A stretch of DNA of 64,000 nucleotides from Desmodus rotundus (lineage: Eukaryota; Chordata; Mammalia; Chiroptera; Phyllostomidae), in assembly GCF_022682495.2 (NCBI RefSeq), contig NC_071392.1, positions 85,204,797 to 85,268,796 of the forward strand, in the 5' to 3' direction. Made by a program: the position numbers and the translations under genes. Shown here piece after piece: positions 43,761 through 54,273 of this stretch. Each line of letters begins with the position of its first letter. Position 1 is the first letter of the stretch. The notes under the pieces were generated by a model, which was not told the DNA's origin, made no database searches, and saw only the letters and a list, made by a program, of their open reading frames with translations.

Positions 43761-44243
43761 ATGGCCAGTCATGTGCTGCCTGAAGCCTCCAGGGGCACCC
43801 AGATACTCTGTTGTGTGACCTTGTGTCTCCTGCGTGCAGGTGAGTCTCAGGTCAGGTGGGATGTCCCTCCAGCACAACTTTTTCAACTGTTGCGGGAGTG
43901 TCCATCTACTTCCTGGGCTGGTCTCAGCTCCGTCTCGTTCCCCTACAGAGTCAATGCCGGCTGGAGTCACCCAATCCCCAAGACATCTCATCAAAGGTCG
44001 TGGTGCGGAGGCCGTTCTGAAATGCCACCCAATCTCTGGACACAGCAGTGTGTACTGGTACCAGCAGCCTCGGGGGCAGGAACCCAGGTTTCTCATTCAG
44101 TATTATGAACAGCAGGAGTACGGGAAAGGAAACTTCCCTGATCATTTCAAAGGAAAACACTTCAGTGACTACAGCTCTGAGCTGGCCATGAGCGCCTTGC
44201 AGCTTGAGGACTCGGCCATGTACCTCTGTGCCAGCAGCATAGA
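43761..44243 (+). CDS. TRBV: TCR beta V gene C5 (TRBV13-like), apparently functional
   Basis: Leader exon 43,761-43,839 (MASHVLPEASRGTQILCCVT then LCLLRA), V exon 43,949-44,243 (295 nt). MPAGVTQSPRHLIKGRGAEA, first Cys in VLKCHPISGH, Trp in VYWYQQ, CDR2 YYEQQE, second Cys in AMYLCASSI. The conserved Arg of the PDRF motif, which normally pairs with the FR3 Asp, is His (PDHFKGKHF). The domain may be less stable but the gene is otherwise intact. Duplicate of C1. The last germline codons read SSI instead of SSL. Confidence 0.9.
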
Positions 44244-44282
44244 CACAGCCCTGCAGGGCCCGTGGTTTTCTGTACCCAAACC
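44244..44282 (+). other. 23-RSS of C5
   Basis: CACAGCC, 23-bp spacer, ACCCAAACC. Confidence 0.85.
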
Positions 44283-45227
44283 CTCCTGTCTCAGCTGATG
44301 CCACAGGCAGAGGGAGGGAGCCTCAGCGGAGTTCCACAGATGGATTTCATTGCTTTCTACCACTCTCCCTGCCCTGCTGAGCTCAGCCAGAGCTTTCCTG
44401 AATGTTCTCCCAGCTCTGCCAGCCCCGTGCAATTCCCAGCACAGGCAGGAAGCCCTCCTCTGGGACAGAGTGGAGGTCACACTGTGTGCTGTGGTGCCTG
44501 GTCCTGGTGGACACCCTGTGTCGAGTTTACAGAGGGGGAAGCACTCAGGGCACCATTTCACAGACAGGGAGCTGCAGGTCCTGGACGTTCCAAACGTGCC
44601 ATGCACGCCCTCCTGCCTCCCCACGCCTCTGAAGTCAACAAGCCCCTGGGTTCCAGGGTTCTGCCCGGGCCTTGGTCCATTGGATAGAACACAGTATGCT
44701 CTCTCCCATTTCAAGAGCATCTGAGTTCAGATGGTGAGGTCAAACCTCAGGAGTAGGGTACACAGCTGATCGCCTGCCAACTGCTAGGACATAGAGCCTC
44801 AAGCCAGAGGACATATGTCTCTCCTGTCATAGTTCCAGACAGAGTGAGGCCATGATATTCTCCTAAGAGAGTAGCTAAGTGATTCGGGGGGGAGGGGGTT
44901 CCAGTGTATTAAGACATGCTGGGAGGGAAACAGAAGCCCTCTCGGAATCTCAAGCAACATTCTGGGAGCTCATGCAGGGAATGGGCCTTTCTAAACCACT
45001 GGATGGGGTTAGGGAGGGTGGGTCTCAGCCTGCCCTCAGCTCTGCCACTTCCAGTCAGAAAATCTGAAATCGCTACATCTGCCCAGGTGAGGAGCTGCAG
45101 ACAACAGCTGAGCATCACGTCCTCCTGGCGTCTGATTTCGGACTCCATGTCCTTTCTCACTGCTGGGTGATTGTAGGTGCCCCTTGAGGTGATGTCAAGA
45201 TACGCGGTCACAGAAACAGGGTCACCT
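44283..45227 (+). repeat. C-gene 3' block, copy C5
   Basis: Duplicate of 10,502-11,443, with the same abrupt switch into L1 relic at its right edge. Confidence 0.65.
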
Positions 45228-45913
45228 GAAATTATAAAGGGATTTTAACTAAATGAAAGTAAAAATAAAACACATCAAATTGGTAAGATACCACTAAATG
45301 AGTATTTAGGGCCAAACCTAAAAATTAGGGAATAATTCGCTACTCATCCTGAGCCACTACTGTGATGCCCCGTCAGAAATAGATATCACCAAAACAAACA
45401 AACAGAAAGTCCTACAGACCAATGTATCTCATGAAAACTGATTAGTAAGCCATTTATAATCCCAGTGTATCAAACGCAGCAACATGTAATGAGGCTGATG
45501 CATCATGAACAGTGGGGTTTATCTCAATAGAATACATTCATGACTACTTAACAATCAAACACAAGTCCATTCGTTTAACATCTCAAATACTGGAAAATCA
45601 ATATCATATGTCATCTCTACAGATGCTGAAAAAACGTGTGAAACAATCCAACATCTACTCCTGACAAACATTCTTCTTAAATTAGAATTGGAAACATCCT
45701 TCCCCTAATCAAGCGCATCTATGAAAAATCTGTGGTTAGTAACATTTCTGAAGGGAGACTACGGTAAGGTAAAGGTGCACACTGCCATCCCTAGATCCAA
45801 CACCAAAGGTAGCATGAGACGGGGAATAGTCATTTCAACAAGAGTGCTGGGAAGCCTGTATCCATAGGGAAAATAATGAGTCTCAATGCTTGCCTCACTC
45901 CATGAAGCAGAAT

Positions 45914-46186
45914 TGGGCCAAACCTGGCCTCTCCTGGTTCTTCTAGGGCCCAGAAGCTAACTATTGTGTTTTATATAAGTGGTTGGAAAAAATCATATTT
46001 TATGACATGCAAAACTCACATTGCAACCTCCACACATGAAGTTTATTGGAACCTGATCCCACACAGTAACCTACATAGTGTCTCTGGCTGACATGGCACC
46101 GCAGTGGCAGAGCTGAGTAGGTGGGACAGATACTAGAAAATATTTACCGTCTGCCTCTTTACACAAAGATTTTGCTGACTCGGCCA
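45914..46186 (-). mobile_element. hAT-type element in second L1 relic, second-unit copy
   Basis: Duplicate of 12,131-12,402. Confidence 0.5.
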
Positions 46187-46343
46187 TACACAAAATGAAA
46201 ATGAGATGGGTGAACATTTACAGATCTATAAAGCTTCCGAAAGAAAGCATAGCACATTCCCTTCATGACCTTGGAGTAGGCAAAGATTGCTTAGGGAGGA
46301 CAGAAAGTATTGTAATCCTTACAAACCACATTTTTCAAAGTTC

Positions 46344-48230
46344 AGGCCAAGATGCAGGTGTAGGTAGAAATGCTTCACTTCCTCACACAATGAAAAGAAG
46401 GATAACAATTAACTGAAAAACAAAAACAACCAGAACTGCCAGAAAATCAAACTGAATGGAAGTCCGACAACCAAGGAATAAGAGAAACATTCATCCAGAG
46501 TGGTAGGTGGGGTGGAGACAGGCAGCTGGGTGCAGAGGATGTGTGGCAAGGTGAAGGAGTGGGCGGTCCCACATTCGCACATGGAGAAGCTGAGAAGAAC
46601 AAGTAGAGAGAGAGACAGACCACAAAACCCAGAGTTTCAGTACAGGAAACTAAAGACTCAAAACCTCTGGCTATAAAAAGTTGTGGGGGCTGTGGTGGTG
46701 TGAGAAACTCCCAGTCTCACAGGAGAGTTTGTAGGAGGGCCCATGGGGTCCTAGAATGTACACAAACCCACACACCTGGGAATCAGCACCTGAAAGGGCA
46801 CAATCCCCTAGTGGGAAATGAGAGAGAAGTGACAGAAAGGCTGTGAGAGCCGAGCAAGTGTCATTGTTCCCTCTCGGACCCCTACCCCAAGTACAGCCTC
46901 ACAATACATTCAAGAGGGTTGCCCTGCCTTGGTGAATACCTAATGCTCTGCCCCTTACTATGTAACAGGTGCGCTGAAACAAAGAAATGTGGCCCAAATG
47001 AAAGAATAGATCAAAACTGCAGAAAAAGAACTAAGCGACAAGGAGATAGACAACCTATCAGATGCAGAGTTCAAAACACTGGTAATCAGGATGCTCACAG
47101 AATTGAAGAGCTCAGTTGCAAAATGGGGGAAGAAATGAAGGCTACCCAACGTGAAATAAAGCAAAATATACAGGGAACCAACAGTGAAGGGAAGGAAACC
47201 AGGACTCAAATCACCATTTGGAACACAGGGGAGAAATAAACATCCAACCAGAACAGAATGAAGAAACAAGAATTCAAAACAATGAGGAGAGGATTAGGAA
47301 CCTCTGGCAACACTTTAAATGTTCCAACACCCTAATGATCGGGGTGCCAGAAGGAGAAGAGGAAGAGGAATACATTGAAAACTTATTTGAAAAAATAATG
47401 AAGGAAAACCAGCAATCTGGCAAAGGAGATAGACTTCCAAGAATTCCAGAAAGCTCAGAGGGTCTCAAAGAAATTGGACCCAAGGAGCACACACTAGGGC
47501 ACATTATAATTAAGTTACCCAAGATTAAAGCTAAGGAGAGAATCTGAAAAGCAGCAAGAGAAAAGGAGACAGTTACCTACAAAGGAGTTCCCATTAGATT
47601 ATCAGCTCATTTATCATAAGAAACCTTGAGGGCAAGAAGGGCCTGGAAAGAAGTATTCAAAGTCATGAAAGTCAAGGACATACATCCAAGATGACTCTAC
47701 CCAGCAAAGCTATCATTTAGAATGGAAGGGCAGAGAAAGTGCTTCCCAGATAAGGTCAAGTTAAAGGAGTTCGTCATCACCAAGCCCTTATTCTATGAAA
47801 AGTTAAAAGTACTTATGTAAGAAGTAGAAGAAGATCAAAAACTATGAACAGTAAAATGACAAGTAACTCACAACTATCAAAAACTGAACCTAAAAAGCAA
47901 AACCAAGAACTAAGACAGGACCAGAATCACAGAAATAGAGATCACATGGCGTGTTATCAGTGGGGAGGATAAAGGGGGAAAAGGTACAGGGAATAAGAAG
48001 CATAACTGGTAGGCACAAAATAGACAGGGGGAGGTTAAGAATAGTATAGGAAGCAGAGAAGCCAAAGAACTCATATGTACAACCCATAGGCATGAACTAA
48101 GGGGTGGGGGGAATGCTGGAGGGTGAGACTGTTCCGGAAAGATGGGGACAAAGCAGAGAAAAAAATTGGGACATCTGTAATAGCATAATTAATAAAATAT
48201 ACCTTAAAAATAAGTAAATAAATCTAAACT
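46344..48230 (+). mobile_element. HAL1-like element, second-unit copy
   Basis: Duplicate of 12,561-14,450, with an 11-nt or so deletion near 47,915 and few substitutions. Same insertion site, so inherited by duplication and not inserted anew. Confidence 0.65.
47218..47547 (+). pseudogene. L1/HAL1 ORF1p fragment, second-unit copy
   Basis: Copy of the 109-codon fragment at 13,435-13,764 with a handful of amino-acid differences and the same terminal stop. Its IGVPEGEEEEEYIENLFEKI motif remains clear. Non-functional. Confidence 0.75.
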
Positions 48231-48420
48231 TAAAAACACACACAATTTTCTTTATGAAAATTAAAAAATCCCTTTGTTCATCAAAAGATATTAAGAATAT
48301 TGAAACATATTTCTGAAAAGAGCGTGTATTCAAAATATAAGTAATTCCTAGAAATCAATAATTAAAGAAGATAATTCAATTGTTTTGGAAAAAACAAAAA
48401 GAATTGAACATGGTCCTCTA

Positions 48421-49334
48421 AAAAAAAAGTGATATATAAGTAGGCCGTTTCTAGTTCTTTCTTCACAGAGGATTTCTTTCAGGAGATGTTCTGGCTGATG
48501 GGGCCCACCGTAGATCCTCCGCAGAAATCACTGAGTAAAGAGAGAGCTTTGCTTAGGGACCTGCTGGCCCTTCACAGGGCAGCTGCATGCATGGCGTCCT
48601 CTTTCCTAGATCACTCATTGATGAAGTTTGCAATTTTTATTTCCGTTTTGGAAAAAGCAGCATGCCTCCCTCACCACCACAGGCAAAGAGTGAGCCTGAG
48701 AAAGGTGATGAGGAAAGCAGCAGAGCTGTGCAGAGTCCAGGGTCTTCCTGATAATTAATTAAGACAGAACCCAGCCTGGGGGTTACCTCATGACTAACTG
48801 TGGCAGAACCCAGCCAGCTCTGGCAGTGTCAATAGTGCTGCTGCACAAGTGGCCACTTGAGGGCGCTGTGGATCCACAGAGTGAGGTCCTGTTGGTCCCC
48901 TGTGGGAGAGGGAGGGTTAAGGGGAAGGATCTTGGCTTAGTTCCTGCTCAAGAAGACTATCTCATGAATCAGAGGTTCACTGATCTTATCTTCTCACATT
49001 AACAGATACGCAGGTGTCTATGTTATAGCAGCGAGCCATGGACTTGACCTTGCATGGTTAAGTTTCTCTTAGAGCCCATGTTTGGTGGAGAGTGTGATGA
49101 GGCTTCATTGAGGAGCCTGGCTAATCCTAGCCAGTGTAGAGCAAGGAGCACCTGCTCCAAGGCCAAGAGAACCTGTGCTGAGGACACCTGCCCTGTACCC
49201 TTGAGGTCCAACTCAGCACAGCCAGCTGCACCTGCTCATAGGTGATGGAAAAATTCAAGAAACACAGGACCAGCTGAGTCTGCCCCGGAGGTGTGGGTGC
49301 CCAGGAGATTCTACAAAGACAGTGGCATCACAGC
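48421..49334 (+). repeat. C-gene upstream block, copy C6
   Basis: Duplicate of 14,641-15,569. Confidence 0.65.
48850..48868 (+). promoter_or_regulatory. Putative CTCF site, class 2 (C6)
   Basis: TGGCCACTTGAGGGCGCTG. Confidence 0.5.
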
Positions 49335-49344
49335 AGTGACATCA
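49335..49344 (+). promoter_or_regulatory. Vbeta decamer of C6
   Basis: AGTGACATCA, 90 bp upstream of the ATG. Confidence 0.55.
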
Positions 49345-49424
49345 TAGGCAAGTCCTCCAAAGAGAGCAAAGGGAGGGACAAACCTCTGCTGTCTCACCCC
49401 AAAGACCAGAGCCCTAACAGAGAA

Positions 49425-49905
49425 ATGGCCAGGCCTGTGCTGCCTGACTCTTCCAGGGGCGCCCCACTCCTCTGCTACGTGGCCCTGTGTCTCCTGGGGA
49501 CAGGTGAGTGTCACCTCAGGTGGGACGTCCCTCCAGCCCAACTTTTTTGACTGTTGGGGGAGTGTCCATCTACTTCCTGGGCTGGTCTCAGCTCCTTCCT
49601 TCCCCCACAGGGTCAGTGGCTGCTGGAGTCACCCAGTCCCCAAGACGCCTCATCAAAGGCCGTGGTGAGGAGGCCGTTCTGAAATGCCACCCCATCTCTG
49701 GACACAGCAGTGTGTACTGGTACCAGCAGGCTTGGGGACAGGAACCCAGGTTTCTCATTCAGTATTATGAACAGCGAGAGATTGGGAGAGGGAAGTTGCC
49801 TGATCGCTTCAAAGGAAAACAATTCAATGACTACAGCACTGAGCTGGCTGTGAGCGCCTTGCAGCTTGAAGACTCAGCTCAGTACCTCTGTGCCAGCAGC
49901 TTAGA
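49425..49905 (+). CDS. TRBV: TCR beta V gene C6 (TRBV13-like), apparently functional
   Basis: Leader exon 49,425-49,503 (MARPVLPDSSRGAPLLCYVA then LCLLGT, identical to C2), V exon 49,611-49,905 (295 nt). VAAGVTQSPRRLIKGRGEEA, first Cys in VLKCHPISGH, WYQQAWGQEPRFLIQYYEQR, PDRFKGKQFNDYSTEL, second Cys in AQYLCASSL. The acceptor CCCCACAGGGTCAGTGGCT is of the C3/C4/C7/C8 type, whereas C2 has the C1/C5 type. The CDR2-FR3 part matches C2. A new NDY replaces SDY in FR3. No defect seen. Confidence 0.92.
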
Positions 49906-49944
49906 CACAGCCCTGCAGGGCCAATGGCTTTCTGTACCCAAACC
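49906..49944 (+). other. 23-RSS of C6
   Basis: CACAGCC, 23-bp spacer, ACCCAAACC. Confidence 0.85.
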
Positions 49945-51521
49945 CTCCTGTCCCAGCTGATGCCACAGGCAGAGGGAGGGAGCCTTAATCGAGTTCCACA
50001 GATGGATTTCATTGCTTTCTACCACTCTCCCTGCCCTGCTGAGCTCAGCCAGAGCTTTCCTGAATGTTCTCCCAGCTCTGCCAGCCCCGTGCAATTCCCA
50101 GCACAGGCAGGAAGCCCTCCTCTGGGACAGAGTGGAGGCCACACTGTGTGCTGTGGTGCCTGGTCCTGGTGGACACCCTGTGTCGAGTTTACAGAGGGGG
50201 AAGCGCTCAGGGCACCATTTCACAGACAGGGAGCTGCAGGTCCTGGACGTTCCAAACGTGCCATGCACGCCCTCCTGCCTCCCCACGCCTCTGAAGTCAA
50301 CAAGCCCCTGGGTTCCAGGGTTCTGCCCGGGCCTTGGTCCATTGGATAGAACACAGTATGCTCTCTCCCATTTCAAGAGCATCTGAGTTCAGATGGTGAG
50401 GTCAAACCTCAGGAGTAGGGTACACAGCTGATCGCCTGCCAACTGCTAGGACATAGAGCCTCAAGCCAGAGGACATATGTCTCTCCTGTCATAGTTCCAG
50501 ACAGAGTGAGGCCATGATATTCTCCTAAGAGAGTAGCTAAGTGATTCGGGGGGGAGGGGGTTCCAGTGTATTAAGACATGCTGGGAGGGAAACAGAAGCC
50601 CTCTCGGAATCTCAAGCAACATTCTGGGAGCTCATGCAGGGAATGGGCCTTTCTAAACCACTGGATGGGGTTCGGGAGGGTGGGTCTCAGCCTGCCCTCA
50701 GCTCTGCCACTTCCAGTCAGAAAATCTGAAATCGCTACATCTGCCCAGGTGAGGAGCTGCAGACAACAGCTGAGGGTCACAGCCTCCTGGCCTCTGATTC
50801 CTGACTCTGTGTCCTTTCTCACAGCTGGGTGACTGTAGGTGCCCATCAAGATGATGTCAAGATATGCAGTCACAGAAACAGGGTCACCTCACACTGAGGT
50901 ATAACTGGTATAGGAAGTAGCAGCACGTGAACCTCTGGCTCACTATCTCATCCACGTCCTTAATGAGGCTCCTCCTTTTTTCTCAGAAAGCACAGTCTGG
51001 GGGCCATAGGTGTCCAGTCTCCTGGGGCACAGGAGGAAGCAAGCGAGACTCTTACCTGTGAGCACGCAGAGACCTGAGCACGCGTGGCAGGGCTCCCACC
51101 AGTGGGTGAGTTGTTAGCCAATGTAAAACAAGCCTCAGATTTCAATGACCCTGACCCTGAGCAGTGAAAGCTGTCTGGGTATCAGTTAGTTCCTTTAAGG
51201 GAGAGGATGGCTGTGGGCTCACATGGAACTTATCCAGAGTTTATGCAAAGAGAAACACCCGTCGTCAGACTGTGAAGGTATGTTTGAGTAGAGAAGCCTT
51301 TCAAAGCACCAAAAATATTATTAAAAATTGTAGCAATATTCAGGTAAGGAATCCTATTATTATGCATAGAGGCACGGATTTCCTCACCTGAAAGCAGGCA
51401 AAGGGAATGTAGTACTTCTTAGGCTCCTTTAAAATCAGACGTACACATCCGTCTGTTCTGCAGTGTTCTACTTTCTGTATGTCACTGATGTGTTCCTGTG
51501 AGGGAGGGGTGTGTCAAGGAC
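49945..51521 (+). repeat. C-E spacer, second-unit copy
   Basis: Duplicate of 16,182-17,753; nothing else recognised. Confidence 0.65.
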
Positions 51522-51531
51522 CGTGACATCC
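51522..51531 (+). promoter_or_regulatory. Degenerate Vbeta decamer of E3
   Basis: CGTGACATCC, the same decayed form as at E1. Confidence 0.35.
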
Positions 51532-51604
51532 CTGAGTCACTGAGAGGCTGAGTTCTACTGCCCAAACACAACTGGAAGACATGAGACTCTGTCCTGGACC
51601 TGAA

Positions 51605-52042
51605 ATGGTCACCAGGCTCTTCTGTGTGGCTCTCTGTCTCCTGTGGGCAGGTGAGTACAGGTGGGCTTTCTGCCCTGGAATTCCCAAGACTTCATCCAAG
51701 CTTTCATCTTATGATGACAACGTCACACTATGTCACTCTCTCTTACAGGACACCTGGATGCCAAAGTCCCCCATAGTCCCAGATACAAGGTCACAGGGAC
51801 AGAAAAGAGGTGACACTGATGTGTCAACAGACTGACAACCATGATTGTATGTCCTGGTATTGACAAGACCTGGGTCACGGGCTAAGGCAGATATATTACT
51901 CAGTTGGCACCGGGGTCACCGAAAAAGGAGAGCTCCACGATGGGTACAGTGTCACTAGATCAAATACAGAGGACTTCCCCCTCATGGTGGAGTGGGCCAC
52001 CCCCTCCCAGACATCTGTGCACTTCTGCGCCAGCAGTGAATC
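51605..52042 (+). pseudogene. TRBV: TRBV pseudogene E3 (TRBV10-like)
   Basis: Leader exon 51,605-51,650 ([15 protein letters not shown]), V exon 51,749-52,042 (294 nt). It shares with E1 the 1-nt deletion after KVTGTEKR. In addition TGA at 51,861 replaces the Arg codon after SWY, and the Tyr before the second Cys is His ([10 protein letters not shown]). The extra lesions must post-date the 34-kb duplication that made E1 and E3. The recombination signal is still perfect. Confidence 0.88.
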
Positions 52043-52081
52043 CACAGTGCTGCACAGCCACCTCCTCTCTGCACAGAAAGG
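52043..52081 (+). other. 23-RSS of E3
   Basis: Consensus CACAGTG, 23-bp spacer, ACAGAAAGG. Confidence 0.8.
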
Positions 52082-53050
52082 CCAGGGGAGGCCCAGCACC
52101 CGGACTCAGGGGGCCCTCTGCAAACTCCTACACCTTAGAGCCCGCAGTGGCCCCCGCCTGCAGGGTGAGGGAACCTCAATGTGTCATGAGGTCTACCTCC
52201 AAGGCTGTGTCTGCCAGGCCTGACATGGACCCAAGGCCTTGGGCACACACATCTCCCCTGTTACTGTCCTTCAGTTTGTCCTTCTCTGCAGCTGCCATGT
52301 TAGTTGGGAAGATGCTTCCCAGGCTCTAGCTTTCTTGTTGTTAGCCTGAGTCTGATGTCTCCAGGGTGAAATGTCATCGATGATCAGATCCAGCTAACCC
52401 TCTTGTATGTCACACAAAGTTGTCTTAGAGGTCAGGGAAATTGAGTCTTATTCCAGACAGAAGCTATAAGAAGTTTATTTTGTAATATGTGGTGACTAAG
52501 AAGGACACAAGGCTTTGGTATGGGCTGTGTGGACATACTACTTACTATGTGGAGGTTAATGAGCACAGGCAGGGATTAGGTCATGACCTGCAGAAGGAAG
52601 AGGAGCTTCCTACTTGATATTTCCCAGGGAATCATTCCATCTGTGCGTCTCTGAGTACGTCAGTGCGTCCAGGGCAAAGCCAAGTCAACCCCAACACCCA
52701 CCCTCTCCTTACAAAGGGACAAGGTTGAGCATGTGTGACGGGAGACTGGAGGGGATGGTGAGAGAACAGGGTGCTCCCAGGAGATCCCTAATTGCAGAGA
52801 AGACAATGATTCTCCCTTTTGTGTGGTGTATGGATGATGCTACGGACATGTCCTCGTGAAAATGCCAGCCGACCAGGGTGACAGGTGAATGAGATTCAGT
52901 GTCAGACCTCGGCATCCAGACAGCGCACATCCAAAGTGACAGCTGTGCATGGATTTTGTTGTAAAAGGAGCTTATAACTATTACACTAGTCACCCAAGTG
53001 TGCTCTCATATACATCACGTGTCCCTGAGGTGGAGGGGACTGAGAGAGGC
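52082..53050 (+). repeat. E-D spacer, second-unit copy
   Basis: Duplicate of 18,314-19,281. From about 52,705 it looks closer to the B3-D4 spacer at 38,610 than to 18,935 (for example TGGTGAGAGAACAGGGTGC), a possible conversion tract. No gene seen. Confidence 0.6.
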
Positions 53051-53060
53051 AGTGATGTCA
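53051..53060 (+). promoter_or_regulatory. Vbeta decamer of D5
   Basis: AGTGATGTCA, 111 bp upstream of the ATG. Confidence 0.6.
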
Positions 53061-53161
53061 CTATGGGAATGGCCCTGGGCAACAAGACGTGTTCCCTCCT
53101 CCTCTGCTCCTGCTCACAAGACCTGGCCTGGTGAACCTCCCAATCCTGTCCTGACCCTGCC

Positions 53162-53598
53162 ATGGGCGCCCTGCTCCTCTGCTGGGTGACCCTCTGTCTC
53201 CTGGGGGCCGGTGAGTCCTCAGAAAACCAGGTAGCTTCAGTGTGTGTGTTTAATGATTACAATTGTTTTCCTCATTCTATTGTTAAGTTCTGTGTCCCCA
53301 GGTCACACAGAGGCTGGAGTCTCTCAGTACCCGAGCACAAGGTCACCAAGAGGGGACAGAATGTGACATTTCAGTGTGATCCTATTTCTGGCCACATTGG
53401 CCTATACTGGTACCAACAGATGCTAGGGCAAGGCCCAACGTTTTTGGTGTACTTTCAAAACAACGACCCCTTGGACATGTCTGAGATGCCTAACAATCGG
53501 TTCTCTGCTGAGAGATCTAAGAGCTCCTACTCCACTCTGAGCATCCAGCCTGCAGAGCCAGGGGACTCAGCCGTGTACCTCTGTGCCAGCAGTGCAAC
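53162..53598 (+). pseudogene. TRBV: TRBV pseudogene D5 (TRBV7/11/12-like), single frameshift
   Basis: Leader exon 53,162-53,210 ([16 protein letters not shown]), intact splice sites, V exon 53,302-53,598 (297 nt). One base is missing near 53,333 (CCCGAGCACAAGG against CCCGAGGCACAAGG in D2), shifting the spliced frame in FR1. All else is intact: first Cys in [14 protein letters not shown]-type [19 protein letters not shown], second Cys in VYLCASSA. Because the 91-nt intron is one more than a multiple of three, the unspliced reading restores the V frame and is open for 225 codons. Promoter and RSS are perfect. Its duplicate D2 is functional. Confidence 0.9.
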
Positions 53599-53637
53599 CA
53601 CAGTGTGGCACCATCACCACCTCCCTGCTCACAAACC
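53599..53637 (+). other. 23-RSS of D5
   Basis: CACAGTG, 23-bp spacer, TCACAAACC; intact on a pseudogene. Confidence 0.85.
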
Positions 53638-54182
53638 CTCCTGTGGTCCCCTCTGCTCATGGTTCCCAGGCTCCCTGGCAAGGAGGTGTCAACAGTGCTG
53701 CTGCACAAGTGACCACTTGAGGGCGCTGTGGATCCAAGGAGTGAGATGCAGAAAGGGCCCTGAGTCAGGGAGGGTGAAGGAGAGTCTTGGCTTGGTCCCT
53801 GCATTAGGGAAATTACCTGATGAATCTGAGGTTTGCTGATCCTATCTTTTCACATTAATGGATATGCAGGTGTCTGTCACAGCAGGGAGCCATGAACTTG
53901 GTCTTGCATGGAGTTATGTCCTCTCTTGGAGCCTATGTTTGCTGCAGAGTGTGATGGGGCTTCAGTGAGGCAGCCAGGAAAACCCAAGCCTGGTGTAGAG
54001 AGAGGATCACCTGCTCTGAAGCTATGGGGCTGGTCAAAAGCTCTGGACCCTGGGGGGCCCTGCACTGCACACCCAACTGCACCTGCTCATAGGAGGATGG
54101 TCAGATGGGGGAACACTGTGCCCAAAGATCGTGTTTGGTGTGTGCAGGCTGTGTGGGAACTACACAGACAATGATATCAGAC
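53638..54182 (+). repeat. D-C spacer, copy 3
   Basis: Duplicate of 19,870-20,421 with the CTCF-like motif. Confidence 0.6.
53710..53728 (+). promoter_or_regulatory. Putative CTCF site, class 2 (D5-C7)
   Basis: TGACCACTTGAGGGCGCTG; core intact, one change in the left flank. Confidence 0.45.
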
Positions 54183-54192
54183 AGTGAGGTCA
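54183..54192 (+). promoter_or_regulatory. Degenerate Vbeta decamer of C7
   Basis: AGTGAGGTCA, same defect as C3. Confidence 0.35.
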
Positions 54193-54273
54193 CAGGCAAG
54201 CCCTGCAAGGAGAGCAAGGGAGGGGCAAAGCCTGTGCTGTCTCCCCCAAAAGACAAGAGGCCTGAGTAGGAAC

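Larger units (their letters stand above)
45228..48420 (+). mobile_element. Second L1 relic with nested elements, second-unit copy
   Basis: Duplicate of 11,444-14,640, with the hAT-type element at 45,914-46,186 and the HAL1-like element within it. Confidence 0.65.

Noticed and set aside
49879..50382. Long minus-strand frames opposite C 3' flanks (for example 49,879-50,382 and 62,672-63,247).
   Set aside because: They overlap the antisense of V exon ends and GC-rich flank; no domain, and frames vary among copies in length.
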